From assembly GCF_002104765.1 (NCBI RefSeq), contig NZ_NCXM01000002.1, positions 248,001 through 312,000 on the forward strand: 64,000 nt of DNA, given 5' to 3'. Of this stretch, positions 1 through 8,217 are shown piece after piece. The notes under the pieces were generated by a model, which saw nothing but the letters and a program-made list of their open reading frames with translations, searched no databases and was not told the origin of the DNA. This DNA comes from Mycolicibacterium vulneris (GTDB taxonomy: Bacteria; Actinomycetota; Actinomycetes; Mycobacteriales; Mycobacteriaceae). The stretch's first letter is position 1; the number at the start of each line of letters is the position of its first letter. The translations under genes and the position numbers were made by a program.

Positions 1-2
1 AA

Positions 3-665
3 ATGCAGGAGCGGGGCACGCTGTCGCTTTCCGCCAAGCCGGTCCGAAACCAGGACAAGCTTGAGGAGCTGACCAAAAGGCACTTCCGCGAAGTGATAAC
101 CACGATCGACAAGCTCTACCGGGGAGGCGAATTCGAGCTGTTGATCGTCGGCGGCCATCGCCCAGAACTGCCGCGCTTCCTCGACCTGCTCACCCATGAA
201 CTGCGGGGGGTGCTCGCCGGCACCTTCCCGGTCGACGACGACGCGAGGAGCGGCTTTGGCGAGCTCAAACGGCAGGCAATCGCGGTTGTGGACCGCTACG
301 AGCGCGCCGGGGAGGAGCGGATGGTCGCAGAAGTCGTTGAGACGTCGGCTGCTGGGGGTTTGGCCGTGCTCGGCCTTGAGCGGTGCCTGTGGGCCGGCAG
401 CGTTTCCGCCGTCGATCGCCTCTTGATTCAAGACGGCGCGATCGCACCCGGGGTGATCTGCGACCGCGATCACTGGTTGGCCCTCGCGGGCGATACATGC
501 CCACTGTCCGGTGGGCCGGTGCGGACTGCGCCCGACGTGATTGACGAACTCGTGCAGGTCGTCATAGACGATGGTGGCGCCATTAAACACGTCTCCGCCG
601 ATACGGCCCTCACGGAGTGTGTGGCCGCGGCGTCGTTGCGGTTTCCTCTTCCACCCGAGCCATGA
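3..665 (+). CDS. Vms1/eRF1-like (baeRF-type) protein, probably 5'-truncated by the window edge
   Basis: The frame is open to the left edge, so the first Met at base 3 is probably internal and the gene partial; 220 residues are visible. A segment about residues 47-75 (LIVGGHRPELPRFLDLL, then a V-AGTF stretch) resembles the middle domain of bacterial archaeo-eukaryotic release-factor-like proteins (Rv2629/Vms1/ANKZF1 relatives). A later stretch (ALTECVAAASLRF) fits the last domain, where such proteins usually monitor a side chain or bind the ribosome. Family members act on peptidyl-tRNA or stalled ribosomes, and several mycobacterial ones are stress-induced, which suits the chaperone-rich neighbourhood. 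The catalytic N-terminal domain is outside the window, so activity cannot be judged. The family call rests on pattern recognition only. Confidence 0.6.
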   Translation: MQERGTLSLSAKPVRNQDKLEELTKRHFREVITTIDKLYRGGEFELLIVGGHRPELPRFLDLLTHELRGVLAGTFPVDDDARSGFGELKRQAIAVVDRYERAGEERMVAEVVETSAAGGLAVLGLERCLWAGSVSAVDRLLIQDGAIAPGVICDRDHWLALAGDTCPLSGGPVRTAPDVIDELVQVVIDDGGAIKHVSADTALTECVAAASLRFPLPPEP

Positions 666-809
666 CGGGTCTGGAAGATATTGCACGGATGCGCCCAGCA
701 GGACGATTCTGGGTGGCCAAATTCATCTCGTTGGAAGGAAGCATCGCTGGTTGGCGGCAATCACGATGGCAGGGCGGCATGTTACGAACGAGCTGAGGTG
801 AGCTGCGCC

Positions 810-1787
810 ATGGAGAACGAACGGGTTCTCGTCACCGGAGGGTCGGGCTTCGTGGGTTCTCACTGCGTCTTCGCACTGCTGAACGCCGGCTATCGTGTCT
901 GCGCGACCGTGAGATCGGCCGAACGCGAAGCCGACGTCCGAAACATGTTCGCGCATGCTGGCTTAACGCCCGGCGATAACCTCACATTCGCTGTCGCCGA
1001 CCTCACCTCCGATGCCGGCTGGCCCGAGGCGATCGACGGCAGCGGCTTCGTCCTGCATGTCGCCTCGCCTTACCCACCTGATGAGCCCGCCCACGAAGAC
1101 GAGGTGATCGTGCCCGCTCGTGACGGCACGCTTCGCGTCCTGCGCGCCGCTCGCGACGCGGGTGTCAAGCGGGTGGTACTCACGTCGTCGTTCGTCGCCA
1201 TCGGCTGCGGCCACCGCGATGTCGACCGCGAGTTCACCGAGGATGATTGGACCGATCTCGGCGGTGAAGGCATCACTGCCTACGTCAAGTCCAAGGTGCT
1301 CGCCGAACGTGCGGCGTGGGACTTCGCTGAAAAGGAAGCCGGCCGAACCGAACTCAGTGTCGTCAACCCGACCGCGACCTTCGGTCCGACGCTCAGCGAC
1401 GACATTTCCGCTTCTCTGGCGCCGATTCTGACTCTGCTCATGGCAGGGGAGGAGCCGGTATTGATGGCGAACCTCCGGTTTCCGGTGGCTGATGTGCGGG
1501 ACGTTGCCGACCTCCACCTGCGCGCGATGACGCACCCCGCCGCCGCGGGTCAGCGCTTCATTGCCTGCTGCGATGGCGGTCCCATCACGATGCGACAGGC
1601 CGCACATATCCTACGTGACTGGGTGAGCGCCGACTCCGTCGCCGCATCACCTGTCCTCGGTCGGGCCGGGCGACCGTCCAACCGAAAGGCCAAGGCCTAC
1701 CTAAGCTTTAGCCCCCGAGCAATCGACGAAGCGCTTCTGTCAACCGCAGGAAGCCTCGTCCGTCTCGGGCTGGTGCCAACTCCGTGA
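810..1787 (+). CDS. NAD(P)-dependent extended SDR / dihydroflavonol-reductase-like epimerase
   Basis: A 325-residue cytosolic oxidoreductase of the extended short-chain dehydrogenase family. The N-terminus carries the Rossmann motif TGGSGFVGS within the first 20 residues. A catalytic Ser lies in VVLTSSFVA, and the YxxxK pair appears as YVKSK about residue 155. The ATG at 810 is chosen because a GAGGTG ribosome site sits about 10 bases upstream and the Rossmann fold starts immediately; longer in-frame starts only add non-homologous sequence. Relatives reduce aldehydes, ketones or dihydroflavonol-like substrates with NADPH. The substrate cannot be read from the sequence. The gene stands alone, downstream of the eRF1-like gene and convergent with gadB. 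Confidence 0.85.
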   Translation: MENERVLVTGGSGFVGSHCVFALLNAGYRVCATVRSAEREADVRNMFAHAGLTPGDNLTFAVADLTSDAGWPEAIDGSGFVLHVASPYPPDEPAHEDEVIVPARDGTLRVLRAARDAGVKRVVLTSSFVAIGCGHRDVDREFTEDDWTDLGGEGITAYVKSKVLAERAAWDFAEKEAGRTELSVVNPTATFGPTLSDDISASLAPILTLLMAGEEPVLMANLRFPVADVRDVADLHLRAMTHPAAAGQRFIACCDGGPITMRQAAHILRDWVSADSVAASPVLGRAGRPSNRKAKAYLSFSPRAIDEALLSTAGSLVRLGLVPTP

Positions 1788-2115
1788 CCATTTACCTGCC
1801 GTTGAGTCGCAGTGAGGCAGTCCTACCTGACTGAACCGAACTAGGCTCGACGGAAACACCTGGCGCGCGTCCTATCAGAGGCCAAAACGGCGACCCCTGA
1901 ATATGCGGAACGAACCGATGCTCACGCGCAGCGGCGAGAGTTGGAGATGGCTAAGACTTTCGAGAGTATGAGACCGCTATTCTGTTGGCCCGCAAGAGAT
2001 TTCATTAATGACGCGTCCGAGTACCGTCCGCTCGGGCGAGAAAACCCGCGTCGACTGTGTTCACTTTTGACCACGCGCTTGTGGGATCGGCGGCTTCCGC
2101 TGACTAAGCATGGAC
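1788..2115. other. Intergenic region between convergent SDR and gadB genes
   Basis: About 330 bases between convergent stop codons. A short open frame (61 codons from 1941) has no recognisable similarity, no good ribosome site and no sensible composition, so it is not called. No clear hairpin terminator was recognised. Confidence 0.5.
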
Positions 2116-3498
2116 TCAGTACGTAGCGGGAGTGGATTGTGCGCGCACGCCCTGCTTATTCAGGCTAGTGCACACGGTGTCCAGGCGATCGCGAAAGTGC
2201 GCAGCCAGGTCGGCGTTGAAGCCTTCGCGAACCACGATGCGCAACAACGCAATGTCTTCGGCGTTGGCCGGCATGGTATAGGCCGGCACTTGCCAGCCGA
2301 AGGCTCGTAGCTCGTGGGAGAGTTCGAATGCCGTAAAGCCGGCGTCGTTGACCACTTCGAATGTCAGCACAGGCACCGCCGAGCCATCGCTGACCAGTTG
2401 TAGCCCGTGGATGGCCTCGATCTGCTTGCCAAGCCACACTGCGGTGTCGCGCAGTGTCGACATGATGCTGGTGTACCCGCGGCGACCGAGGCGCAAGAAG
2501 TTGTAGTACTGCCCGACTACTTCGTTGCCAGGGCGGGAGAAGTTCAGCGTGAACGTCGGCATCTCGCCGCCCAGATAGTTGACCCGGAACACGAGATCCT
2601 CTGGCAGATACTCGTGGCCGCGCCACACCACAAAACCGATGCCCGGGTATGTGAGTCCGTACTTGTGGCCGCTGACGTTGATTGAGACCACCCGGTCGAG
2701 CCGGAAATCCCACTGCAGTTGTGGGTGCAAAAAGGGCGCGACGAATCCACCGATCGCCGCATCTATGTGCACCGGTACGTCGGGTCCGCCCGCGCCAGCG
2801 AGATCGTCGAGCGCGCTGACGATGTCGGCGATCGGGTCCAACTCGCCGGTGAAGGTCGTGCCCAGGATCGCGACCGCTCCGATGGTGTTCTCGTCGGCGG
2901 CCTGCCGCACCTGCTCGGGGGCGACGACGTAGCGGCCCTTCTCGATCGGCAGATAGCGCGCCTCGACGTCGAAGTAGCGGCAGAACTTCTCCCACACGAC
3001 CTGAACGTTGTTGCCTAGTATCAGGTTCGGGCGGGTGGCATCCTGGTTCGCGGCTTTGCGCGCAGCGCGCCAGCGCCACTTCAGTGCAAGCCCGCCGAGC
3101 ATCACTGCCTCAGAGGATCCGATGGTTGACACCCCGGTCGCGCTGGCCGGGTCATCGGACGACAATCCGGGGGCGTGGAACAGGTCGGCGACGATGTTCA
3201 CGCAGCGTTGCTCGATCGCAGCGGTCGCCGGGTACTCGTCCTTGTCGATCAGATTCTTGTCGAACGTCTCGGTCATGAGCTGCTCGGCCTCGGGTTCCAT
3301 CCAGGTGGTGACGAAGGTCGCTAGGTTCAGCCGCGAACTTCCATCGAGCATCAGCTCGTCGTGGATAAACCGGTACGCGACCCGTGGATCCTGCGTAGCT
3401 GCCGGAAGTCGCAGCGCCGGAATATGGTTTATCTCAAAGCGTCCGGTGTATGCGGGCATGATGGCCCCACCGTGGTAATGATGACGCGGTTGAGTCAT
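2116..3498 (-). CDS. gadB: Glutamate decarboxylase (PLP-dependent)
   Basis: A 460-residue group II PLP decarboxylase converting L-glutamate to GABA and CO2 while consuming a proton, a standard acid-resistance reaction. The PLP lysine lies in SGHKYGLTYPG, roughly two thirds along, preceded by the cofactor-binding HIDAAIGGF. The N-terminal region (MLDGSSRLNLATFVTTWMEPEA) matches the GadB entry loop. Length equals that of E. coli GadB (about 466). The ATG at 3498 is preferred to an upstream in-frame ATG at 3690 because AGGAGG lies just before it and homology starts there. The HdeD-like gene starts divergently 533 bases away. No glutamate/GABA antiporter (GadC) is visible, so export of GABA in this locus is unexplained. 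Confidence 0.93.
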   Translation of the reverse strand: MTQPRHHYHGGAIMPAYTGRFEINHIPALRLPAATQDPRVAYRFIHDELMLDGSSRLNLATFVTTWMEPEAEQLMTETFDKNLIDKDEYPATAAIEQRCVNIVADLFHAPGLSSDDPASATGVSTIGSSEAVMLGGLALKWRWRAARKAANQDATRPNLILGNNVQVVWEKFCRYFDVEARYLPIEKGRYVVAPEQVRQAADENTIGAVAILGTTFTGELDPIADIVSALDDLAGAGGPDVPVHIDAAIGGFVAPFLHPQLQWDFRLDRVVSINVSGHKYGLTYPGIGFVVWRGHEYLPEDLVFRVNYLGGEMPTFTLNFSRPGNEVVGQYYNFLRLGRRGYTSIMSTLRDTAVWLGKQIEAIHGLQLVSDGSAVPVLTFEVVNDAGFTAFELSHELRAFGWQVPAYTMPANAEDIALLRIVVREGFNADLAAHFRDRLDTVCTSLNKQGVRAQSTPATY

Positions 3499-4031
3499 TG
3501 CTGCCTCCTGCATGGCCCGCGGCAGAGCTAGCTGTGAGCGGTTTGCGGCGCCGCTACTCTGATCGTCGCCGTCGAAACCCGCGCTTATGGAGCTAATCCC
3601 AGCCGGTGTTTGGCGAGGCGCGCACCAACCTTGGAGGACCGAATCACCCAGGTGTTTGTGCCCCATCGGGTCGAAGCGCGTCCTCGACACGTCGCAGTGT
3701 TAGACCAGCTAGGTGCCGTGGCTTTCTAATTCGGTGTCGTGACCGGTGTTCGTAGCCCTTACACGGATGGACCAGGCCCGAGGCGACATCCGTTGTACTG
3801 CGAGCACGAATCACGCGTGAAATGTTCGGCCTCGTGGGTGGACGCGACAACGATGGGGATTGTCAGACTGTGTAGTGGGCAATGCAATGGTTCGCAGGGC
3901 CCTTGTGACTCCGGAGCCGCCGCCGTCACGCCCAAATGGAGAACATGGTGACCGCTTGACCGACGTGCGGCACGTCTTGGCGGAGCCGCGCTGCCAGCAA
4001 ATCCTTACCAGACGACCAACGAGGTGCAGAA
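3499..4031. other. Divergent intergenic region between gadB and hdeD-like gene
   Basis: About 530 bases that must hold both divergent promoters. AGGAGG at its left end is the gadB ribosome site and GAGGTG at its right end serves the HdeD-like gene. Short open frames on both strands lack any recognisable similarity. No strong palindrome was found by eye. Confidence 0.5.
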
Positions 4032-4652
4032 GTGGTTAACTTGGGACACGCGGAAAAGCCTGAGATCGACACGACAAAATTGTGGCCGCACGCATGGAAA
4101 GCAGCGCTGGCGTCGGGGCTGGTAGCAGTCATACTCGGCGTGCTGATTTTGGTGTGGCCCGGCATCTCGATACTGGTCGCGTCCGTGCTATTCGGGGTGT
4201 ATCTGCTCGCAATCGGCTGCGCCCAGGTGTTCGCCGCCTTCACGTTGCCGGTATCTGCGGGAGGTCGGATTCTACTTTTCATCAGCGCCGGCGCGGCGTT
4301 GATCGTTGCGATACTGACCTTTCGACACTTCGGCCAGGCGTATGCGGTGCTGTTGATGGCGATTTGGATCGCCATCGGCTTTATCTTCCATGGCGTCGCG
4401 ACGACAGTCGCCGCTATCAGCCATCCTGGGATGCCGGCACGCGGGTGGCGGGTCTTCTTCGGCATTCTCAGTCTGTTCGCCGGGATAATCGTGCTCGCGG
4501 CACCGTTCACGTCGATCGTCACGTTGGCCCTCGCGGTGGGGGTCTTCCTGATTGTCATCGGGGCGTTCGAGATCATATCGGCGGTCCGCATGCGCGGCGA
4601 GGTGAAAAGGGTCCGCGTCCGCGTGAGGCCTGCGACCGGCAATGCGGCGTAA
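4032..4652 (+). CDS. HdeD-family (DUF308) acid-resistance membrane protein
   Basis: A 206-residue inner-membrane protein with about six hydrophobic helices between residues 25 and 190, arranged as two repeats of three (for example ASGLVAVILGVLILVWPG and later FFGILSLFAGIIVLAAP). The repeated GxxxLxxG-I-L-P-style pattern is typical of HdeD/DUF308. The start is GTG, with GAGGTG about 6 bases upstream. The C-terminal tail is basic (KRVRVRVRPATG). E. coli HdeD contributes to acid resistance at high cell density, so the divergent gadB makes a plausible acid-stress pair. Exact biochemical function is unknown even in the family. Confidence 0.85.
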   Translation: MVNLGHAEKPEIDTTKLWPHAWKAALASGLVAVILGVLILVWPGISILVASVLFGVYLLAIGCAQVFAAFTLPVSAGGRILLFISAGAALIVAILTFRHFGQAYAVLLMAIWIAIGFIFHGVATTVAAISHPGMPARGWRVFFGILSLFAGIIVLAAPFTSIVTLALAVGVFLIVIGAFEIISAVRMRGEVKRVRVRVRPATGNAA

Positions 4653-4689
4653 GCCATGACTCGCGGCCCTCAAAGGGTTTCGCGCCTGC

Positions 4690-4860
4690 CGCGGCGCACA
4701 CGATCACTGGGTGGACGCCTGGTGGAGGGATTTTGTGATCTAGATGCGCTTGCCGTTGCGTGGGCCAATTTCTCCCGGAATCGGTATCGGCGAAAAAACG
4801 ACGGCTTCCGGCGTCGGTTGCCGTGAGCAGGTTCCGCACATGGATTGTTGTGAGCGGTTT
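4690..4860 (-). pseudogene. Decayed 3' fragment of a ubiX-like flavin prenyltransferase gene
   Basis: Read on the minus strand this segment encodes PLTTIHVRNLLTATDAG, almost the same as PLTTIHLRNMLAATEGG in the intact ubiX at 32886-33560. The DNA match includes the stop codon (CTAG context at 4740 and 32886) and roughly 45 bases beyond it. Relative to the intact copy about 110 bases are missing internally (around 32931-33041) and the frame is broken, so it cannot be functional. Everything upstream of the conserved piece (the N-terminal two thirds) is absent. It is a relic of a duplicated or previously present ubiX copy, now lying between the HdeD-like and DUF1931 genes. Confidence 0.75.
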
Positions 4861-4979
4861 AACCTGCCTCGGGAGATCAATTGGAAGGCGACGTACTCGT
4901 ACTGGCAGGTTCAGGCGCGACCTGTTGAGCTGGGTCAAGCTAGTCCGGGCGGTGGAGAGATCACCGAGGAGGTAATGGA

Positions 4980-5432
4980 ATGACCCATCCAACGGGAATT
5001 CCGCTGTTCGAACGCTTCTTTCGCTCGGCCGCGGGCATCAAGGTCGATAAGAACGACCTGCGACGGTTCCGCGAGTTTGTCGACGAGGAGATCGATAGCA
5101 TCGCCATCGCCGGACGCGACGCGGCCAAGTGGAACGGCCGCGACGTCATCGTGCCCCAAGACCTCCCGATCACCAAAGGGCTTCAGGAACGCATGCGCGA
5201 GTTCGCCAAGCTCGATGAGGCGGATGAGGTCCGGGACCTATTGCGCCAGGTGGTGCGGCGTCCGCCGGCGGACGTGACTTTTAGCGAGGACACCGAACGA
5301 ACGTTGCTGGAGCTCTTCGGCGGGTTGAGCATCGCCCTGGCGCGGTCGTTCCGCCTGATTGATCCGACTGTAGAAAACCCGTCGACACAGCACTGGGACC
5401 GGGCCTGCGACTTCTTCAGGCTGATCTTCTGA
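4980..5432 (+). CDS. DUF1931 histone-fold protein
   Basis: A 150-residue soluble protein with the features of DUF1931: an N-terminal GIPLFERFFRSAAGIKVDKNDLRRF segment and the conserved GRDVIVPQDLPITKGLQE stretch near residue 55. It also has a second histone-fold-like half ending in HWDRACDFFRLIF. Family structures show two tandem histone folds in one chain. In bacteria the genes often sit near small heat-shock genes, as here. A strong ribosome site (GAGGAGG) precedes the ATG. DNA binding is possible but unproven for the family. It is convergent with hsp20 and separated from it by a palindrome. Confidence 0.85.
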   Translation: MTHPTGIPLFERFFRSAAGIKVDKNDLRRFREFVDEEIDSIAIAGRDAAKWNGRDVIVPQDLPITKGLQERMREFAKLDEADEVRDLLRQVVRRPPADVTFSEDTERTLLELFGGLSIALARSFRLIDPTVENPSTQHWDRACDFFRLIF

Positions 5433-5474
5433 GGCTGAGGCGATCCTGAGCCCAGCCGATGAAAGCGGCACTAC

Positions 5475-5515
5475 AACGTTTCGTGCGACGAAACGTTTGG
5501 TGCGACGAAGTGTTT
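5475..5515. terminator. 10-bp perfect inverted repeat plus tandem 16-bp repeat between convergent genes
   Basis: Bases 5475-5484 (AACGTTTCGT) and 5488-5497 (ACGAAACGTT) form a perfect inverted repeat with a 3-base loop. The right half is part of a 16-base unit (5483-5498) repeated with two mismatches at 5500-5515. The position between convergent stop codons suggests a bidirectional terminator. There is no T-run, so an operator or other protein site is possible. Confidence 0.45.
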
Positions 5516-5539
5516 AGGGCAAAACGCGGTCATGGAATC

Positions 5540-6001
5540 TTAATTGGTGCTCGATTCCGACACCTCGATCTTGCTGTGCTTGGTGGTTTGCGCCTTTGGT
5601 ACATGAACAATCAACAGACCATGTGCAAGAGAAGCCTCGACGTCATCGGCCCTAAGATCACCAGGCAGGGTCACGCGATACTCGAAATTCCCGATGCGAC
5701 GCGTGCGCCGCCGCAGCAGACCCTCGCGCTTGCGCTCCTTGACTTCGCCGGTCACGACAAGTTCGTTGCCTTCCAGCTCCACGTCGACGTCCTCGGGGCG
5801 CACACCGGGCAGCTCGATCTCGACCACGTAGGCGGCCTCAGTCTCTGACACATCAGCGGCGGGCAACCATGCACCCTCACCGCCGGTACCACCAACTAGC
5901 GACTGCACGAGCCGGTCGAACTCGGAATAGATGTCATCAAATCCACGGAATGGGCGCCACATCGTCGGGGTAGCGCCGACACGTCGCACAGGCAGAGTCA
6001 T
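5540..6001 (-). CDS. Small heat-shock protein Hsp20 / alpha-crystallin family (copy 1)
   Basis: A 153-residue ATP-independent holdase. A short N-terminal arm (MWRPFRGFDDIYSEFDRLV) leads into an alpha-crystallin domain from about residue 45, containing AYVVEIELPGVRPEDVDVELEGN. The domain ends with the hallmark A-x-L-x-x-G-L-L-x-V-x-VPK segment (ASLAHGLLIVHVPKA). An I-x-V motif (KIEVSE) near the C-terminus would mediate oligomerisation. GAGGAGG precedes the ATG. The leader contains a GAACC/GGTTC pair (6006-6010 with 6031-6035 on the plus strand) that overlaps the ribosome site. It is clearly different from the second Hsp20 at 8218, so the two are not a recent duplication. Confidence 0.93.
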   Translation of the reverse strand: MTLPVRRVGATPTMWRPFRGFDDIYSEFDRLVQSLVGGTGGEGAWLPAADVSETEAAYVVEIELPGVRPEDVDVELEGNELVVTGEVKERKREGLLRRRTRRIGNFEYRVTLPGDLRADDVEASLAHGLLIVHVPKAQTTKHSKIEVSESSTN

Positions 6002-6936
6002 AACTGAACCTCCTCATTCGTACCGCTTGTGGTTCTAGAGTGCACTGCCGACACGGATGATCGCGTCGTACTGTCAAGCCGAATCCGGCTCCGCCATTTC
6101 ACTCTCCGGGTCCAAGCTTTTTCGTGGCCGAACGACCGCGGTGATGGCCACAACGACCTTGCCGTCCACCGGGAAGAGCCGTTACAGCCGCTCCAAAGAA
6201 AAGATGCGGCACGCACCGCGCGATCGACTCTCGGTGGAGAGGCCGCCCACTTGAGGGCGCAGCTGCCGGCAAGGTTTGAGCATTAACCCTGCCCAGCGGG
6301 GGCGGCGCGCACCTGCCGCCGCGATGGCGGGGTGGGGGTGGAAGCAGTTCTGTGCGGGTTGCGTCCACTCGACACGTTGGTCAATGGTTCTGACGCGTTT
6401 GTACCTGTCCGCAAATGACGAAGCAGGCCCTCAGGTTTGGCGATGCCAGGGCGATGAAAATTGCGCACTACTGCCGCAGCCTGGCCTCGACTTCCTATAT
6501 GGGTGCGTCATGTTGGTGTCTGCTTGCGAATCGGATCACGTCCTGCAGTGGTCGAATTCAATTGTCGCTCCGGCGATCCGGTGCAGTTCCCACATGCGCC
6601 GTCGCGAGATCTGTTCGGCCTGCCCGGTCCGTCCGGCGTAGCTGCTAACCCCGGCAAAGCAGTTCAGACCGTTGGTTTTCGGCCCATCGGGAGCATGCGC
6701 AGGTAATCCCTGACTGCCAGACTTCGTCAATGGTGGCATTTCTCCGACGTACGAGCGGTCGGGGTGGCGCTGGCGGCACCAATTCGTACTGCGCGCTAGG
6801 GGATGTCGCGACTCTTTCCCCCGCCGGAACCTGGTTTGCCGAGGGAACTACCGCAGGTGCAGATGATCTTCGGCCGGTCCGCGTCGGCCAGGGGCTGGAT
6901 CGGGCGCCTTTGATTAATACCAACGACGGCGAACCC
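6002..6936. other. Long intergenic region between hsp20 copy 1 and the propeller gene
   Basis: About 935 bases. Several short open frames exist on both strands, but none has recognisable similarity or a convincing ribosome site. The left end contains the hsp20 leader. It may hold remnants of a lost gene, but nothing could be identified. Confidence 0.5.
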
Positions 6937-7983
6937 ATGGAAACCGCCATTTCGACGATCCCGGTCAAAGGCCGCGTCCACGACATCACCGTGAGCCGCG
7001 ATGGCGAGCATGCCTATGTAGCCCTATCCAAGTCGGTCATGGTCCTCAACAGCGAGAACCGAGTGGTGGCAGGCATTCCGCTGCCCGATCATGCGACAAA
7101 CCTGTTGATGGACGCCGATGGCAAACAGTTGATTGTCAGCCGGCGCGGGGGATCGGTGTCGGTCGTCGACACCGACATCTACACGGTCAGAGTCCTGCGA
7201 GACTGCGTTGTTTCGGATGTGGTGGTCAGCCCGGACGGGCACTACTTGTACGCTGTCCATCGCCAGACCCCCGATAGAGGGGCCGCTGATTTCGTGACGG
7301 CAATCGACATTGCCAGCGAGTCAACAGGTTTCAACATACCCATCGACGACGTCGCCGGACTTGCGCTCAACCCCGCGGGGACGCGACTTTATGCGATTTC
7401 CTACGACCGCCGCGCCTACTACCAATATCCGCCGGGCCGCCTAATTATGGTCGATGCTGCCAGCGGTACCGTGGCCGACGCCATCGCCATCGGCGCTTGT
7501 CCGGGGTCAGTAACCGTGGGTCCGGACGGCACCTGCCTGTGCGTCACCCACTACGACACGCGTTCGGTCTCGATGGTCAACCTGGCGACCTGCACCGTTA
7601 GGACGGTCGGCCTGCGGGACGCTCCGCTCGGCACGGTGTTCACCCCGGACGGCACCCACGTCTATGTGACCAATGAGCATTCACTGACCGTGATCGACAC
7701 GACGACCACTAGCGCATACGAGCTCGTCGCCGGCGACCTACCCAGAGGTCTGCAGCTCAGCCCCGACGGAAAGCACGCCTACAGCACCAATTTCGGCGAC
7801 GGCACGATCTCAGTGATCGATACCATCACCAACTCGATCACAGCGACCCTCGAGGTGCTTAGCCATCCCGAGGCGGTGGCGGTCAGCGCAGATGGTGAGC
7901 GTGTCTATGTGGGCGACTATTGGTCGCGCGCCGTCGCGGTGATCTCGGTGCCAATGCTGCGCGACCTGCACGGCAACATCTGA
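6937..7983 (+). CDS. YVTN-type beta-propeller protein (YncE / Rv1057-like)
   Basis: 348 residues made of about seven repeating blades. Each carries a variant of the pattern SPDGxxxYVxN-xxxxxVxVIDT (for example FTPDGTHVYVTNEHSLTVIDT and LSPDGKHAYSTNFGDGTISVIDT). No signal peptide or membrane segment is seen, so it is probably cytosolic. The ATG at 6937 is chosen because the first blade begins there (TIPVKGRVHDITVS); the ribosome site is weak and an upstream in-frame start at 6730 would add 69 low-complexity residues. Rv1057 of M. tuberculosis is a similar stress-responsive propeller of unknown function. The name is a fold assignment, not an activity. Confidence 0.8.
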   Translation: METAISTIPVKGRVHDITVSRDGEHAYVALSKSVMVLNSENRVVAGIPLPDHATNLLMDADGKQLIVSRRGGSVSVVDTDIYTVRVLRDCVVSDVVVSPDGHYLYAVHRQTPDRGAADFVTAIDIASESTGFNIPIDDVAGLALNPAGTRLYAISYDRRAYYQYPPGRLIMVDAASGTVADAIAIGACPGSVTVGPDGTCLCVTHYDTRSVSMVNLATCTVRTVGLRDAPLGTVFTPDGTHVYVTNEHSLTVIDTTTTSAYELVAGDLPRGLQLSPDGKHAYSTNFGDGTISVIDTITNSITATLEVLSHPEAVAVSADGERVYVGDYWSRAVAVISVPMLRDLHGNI

Positions 7984-8179
7984 GAGGCCACGTCATCGGC
8001 ATCGCTGTCAGTGGTAAAGACCCGCCAGCGCGACCGGACTCGTTCGGCTGTCGAAGGCACTCGTGCTGTCAGGACGAATTCGTACCTCGGTTTTCAACCC
8101 GTCGGGCGCTCACGCAGAGCCAATCCGATTGCAAAGCTAGCTATCTATATGCGTACCGATGTGGCCATGACCCACTCGA

Positions 8180-8212
8180 CTTGCGCGCTCCGAACACTCA
8201 AAACTTGAGGAG
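8180..8212 (+). promoter_or_regulatory. Hairpin over the hsp20 ribosome site, with HspR-box-like half sites
   Basis: CTCAA (8197-8201) and TTGAG (8205-8209) form a 5-bp inverted repeat with a 3-base loop whose right arm includes part of the GAGGAG ribosome site of the hsp20 at 8218. In RNA this could mask the site at low temperature. The halves also resemble arms of the HspR box (CTTGAG/CTCAAG), with CTTG at 8180-8183 as a further half site, but the spacing does not match the consensus. Confidence 0.35.
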
Positions 8213-8217
8213 ATGCG

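Noticed and set aside
6002..6936. A gene in the long gap before the propeller gene
   Set aside because: All frames are short, arginine/cysteine-rich and mutually overlapping, with no similarity or ribosome site.
8180..8203. Canonical HspR-associated inverted repeat (HAIR) at the chaperone operon
   Set aside because: CTTG and CTCAA half sites occur but the spacing and second half do not fit CTTGAGT-N7-ACTCAAG; kept only as a low-confidence regulatory feature.
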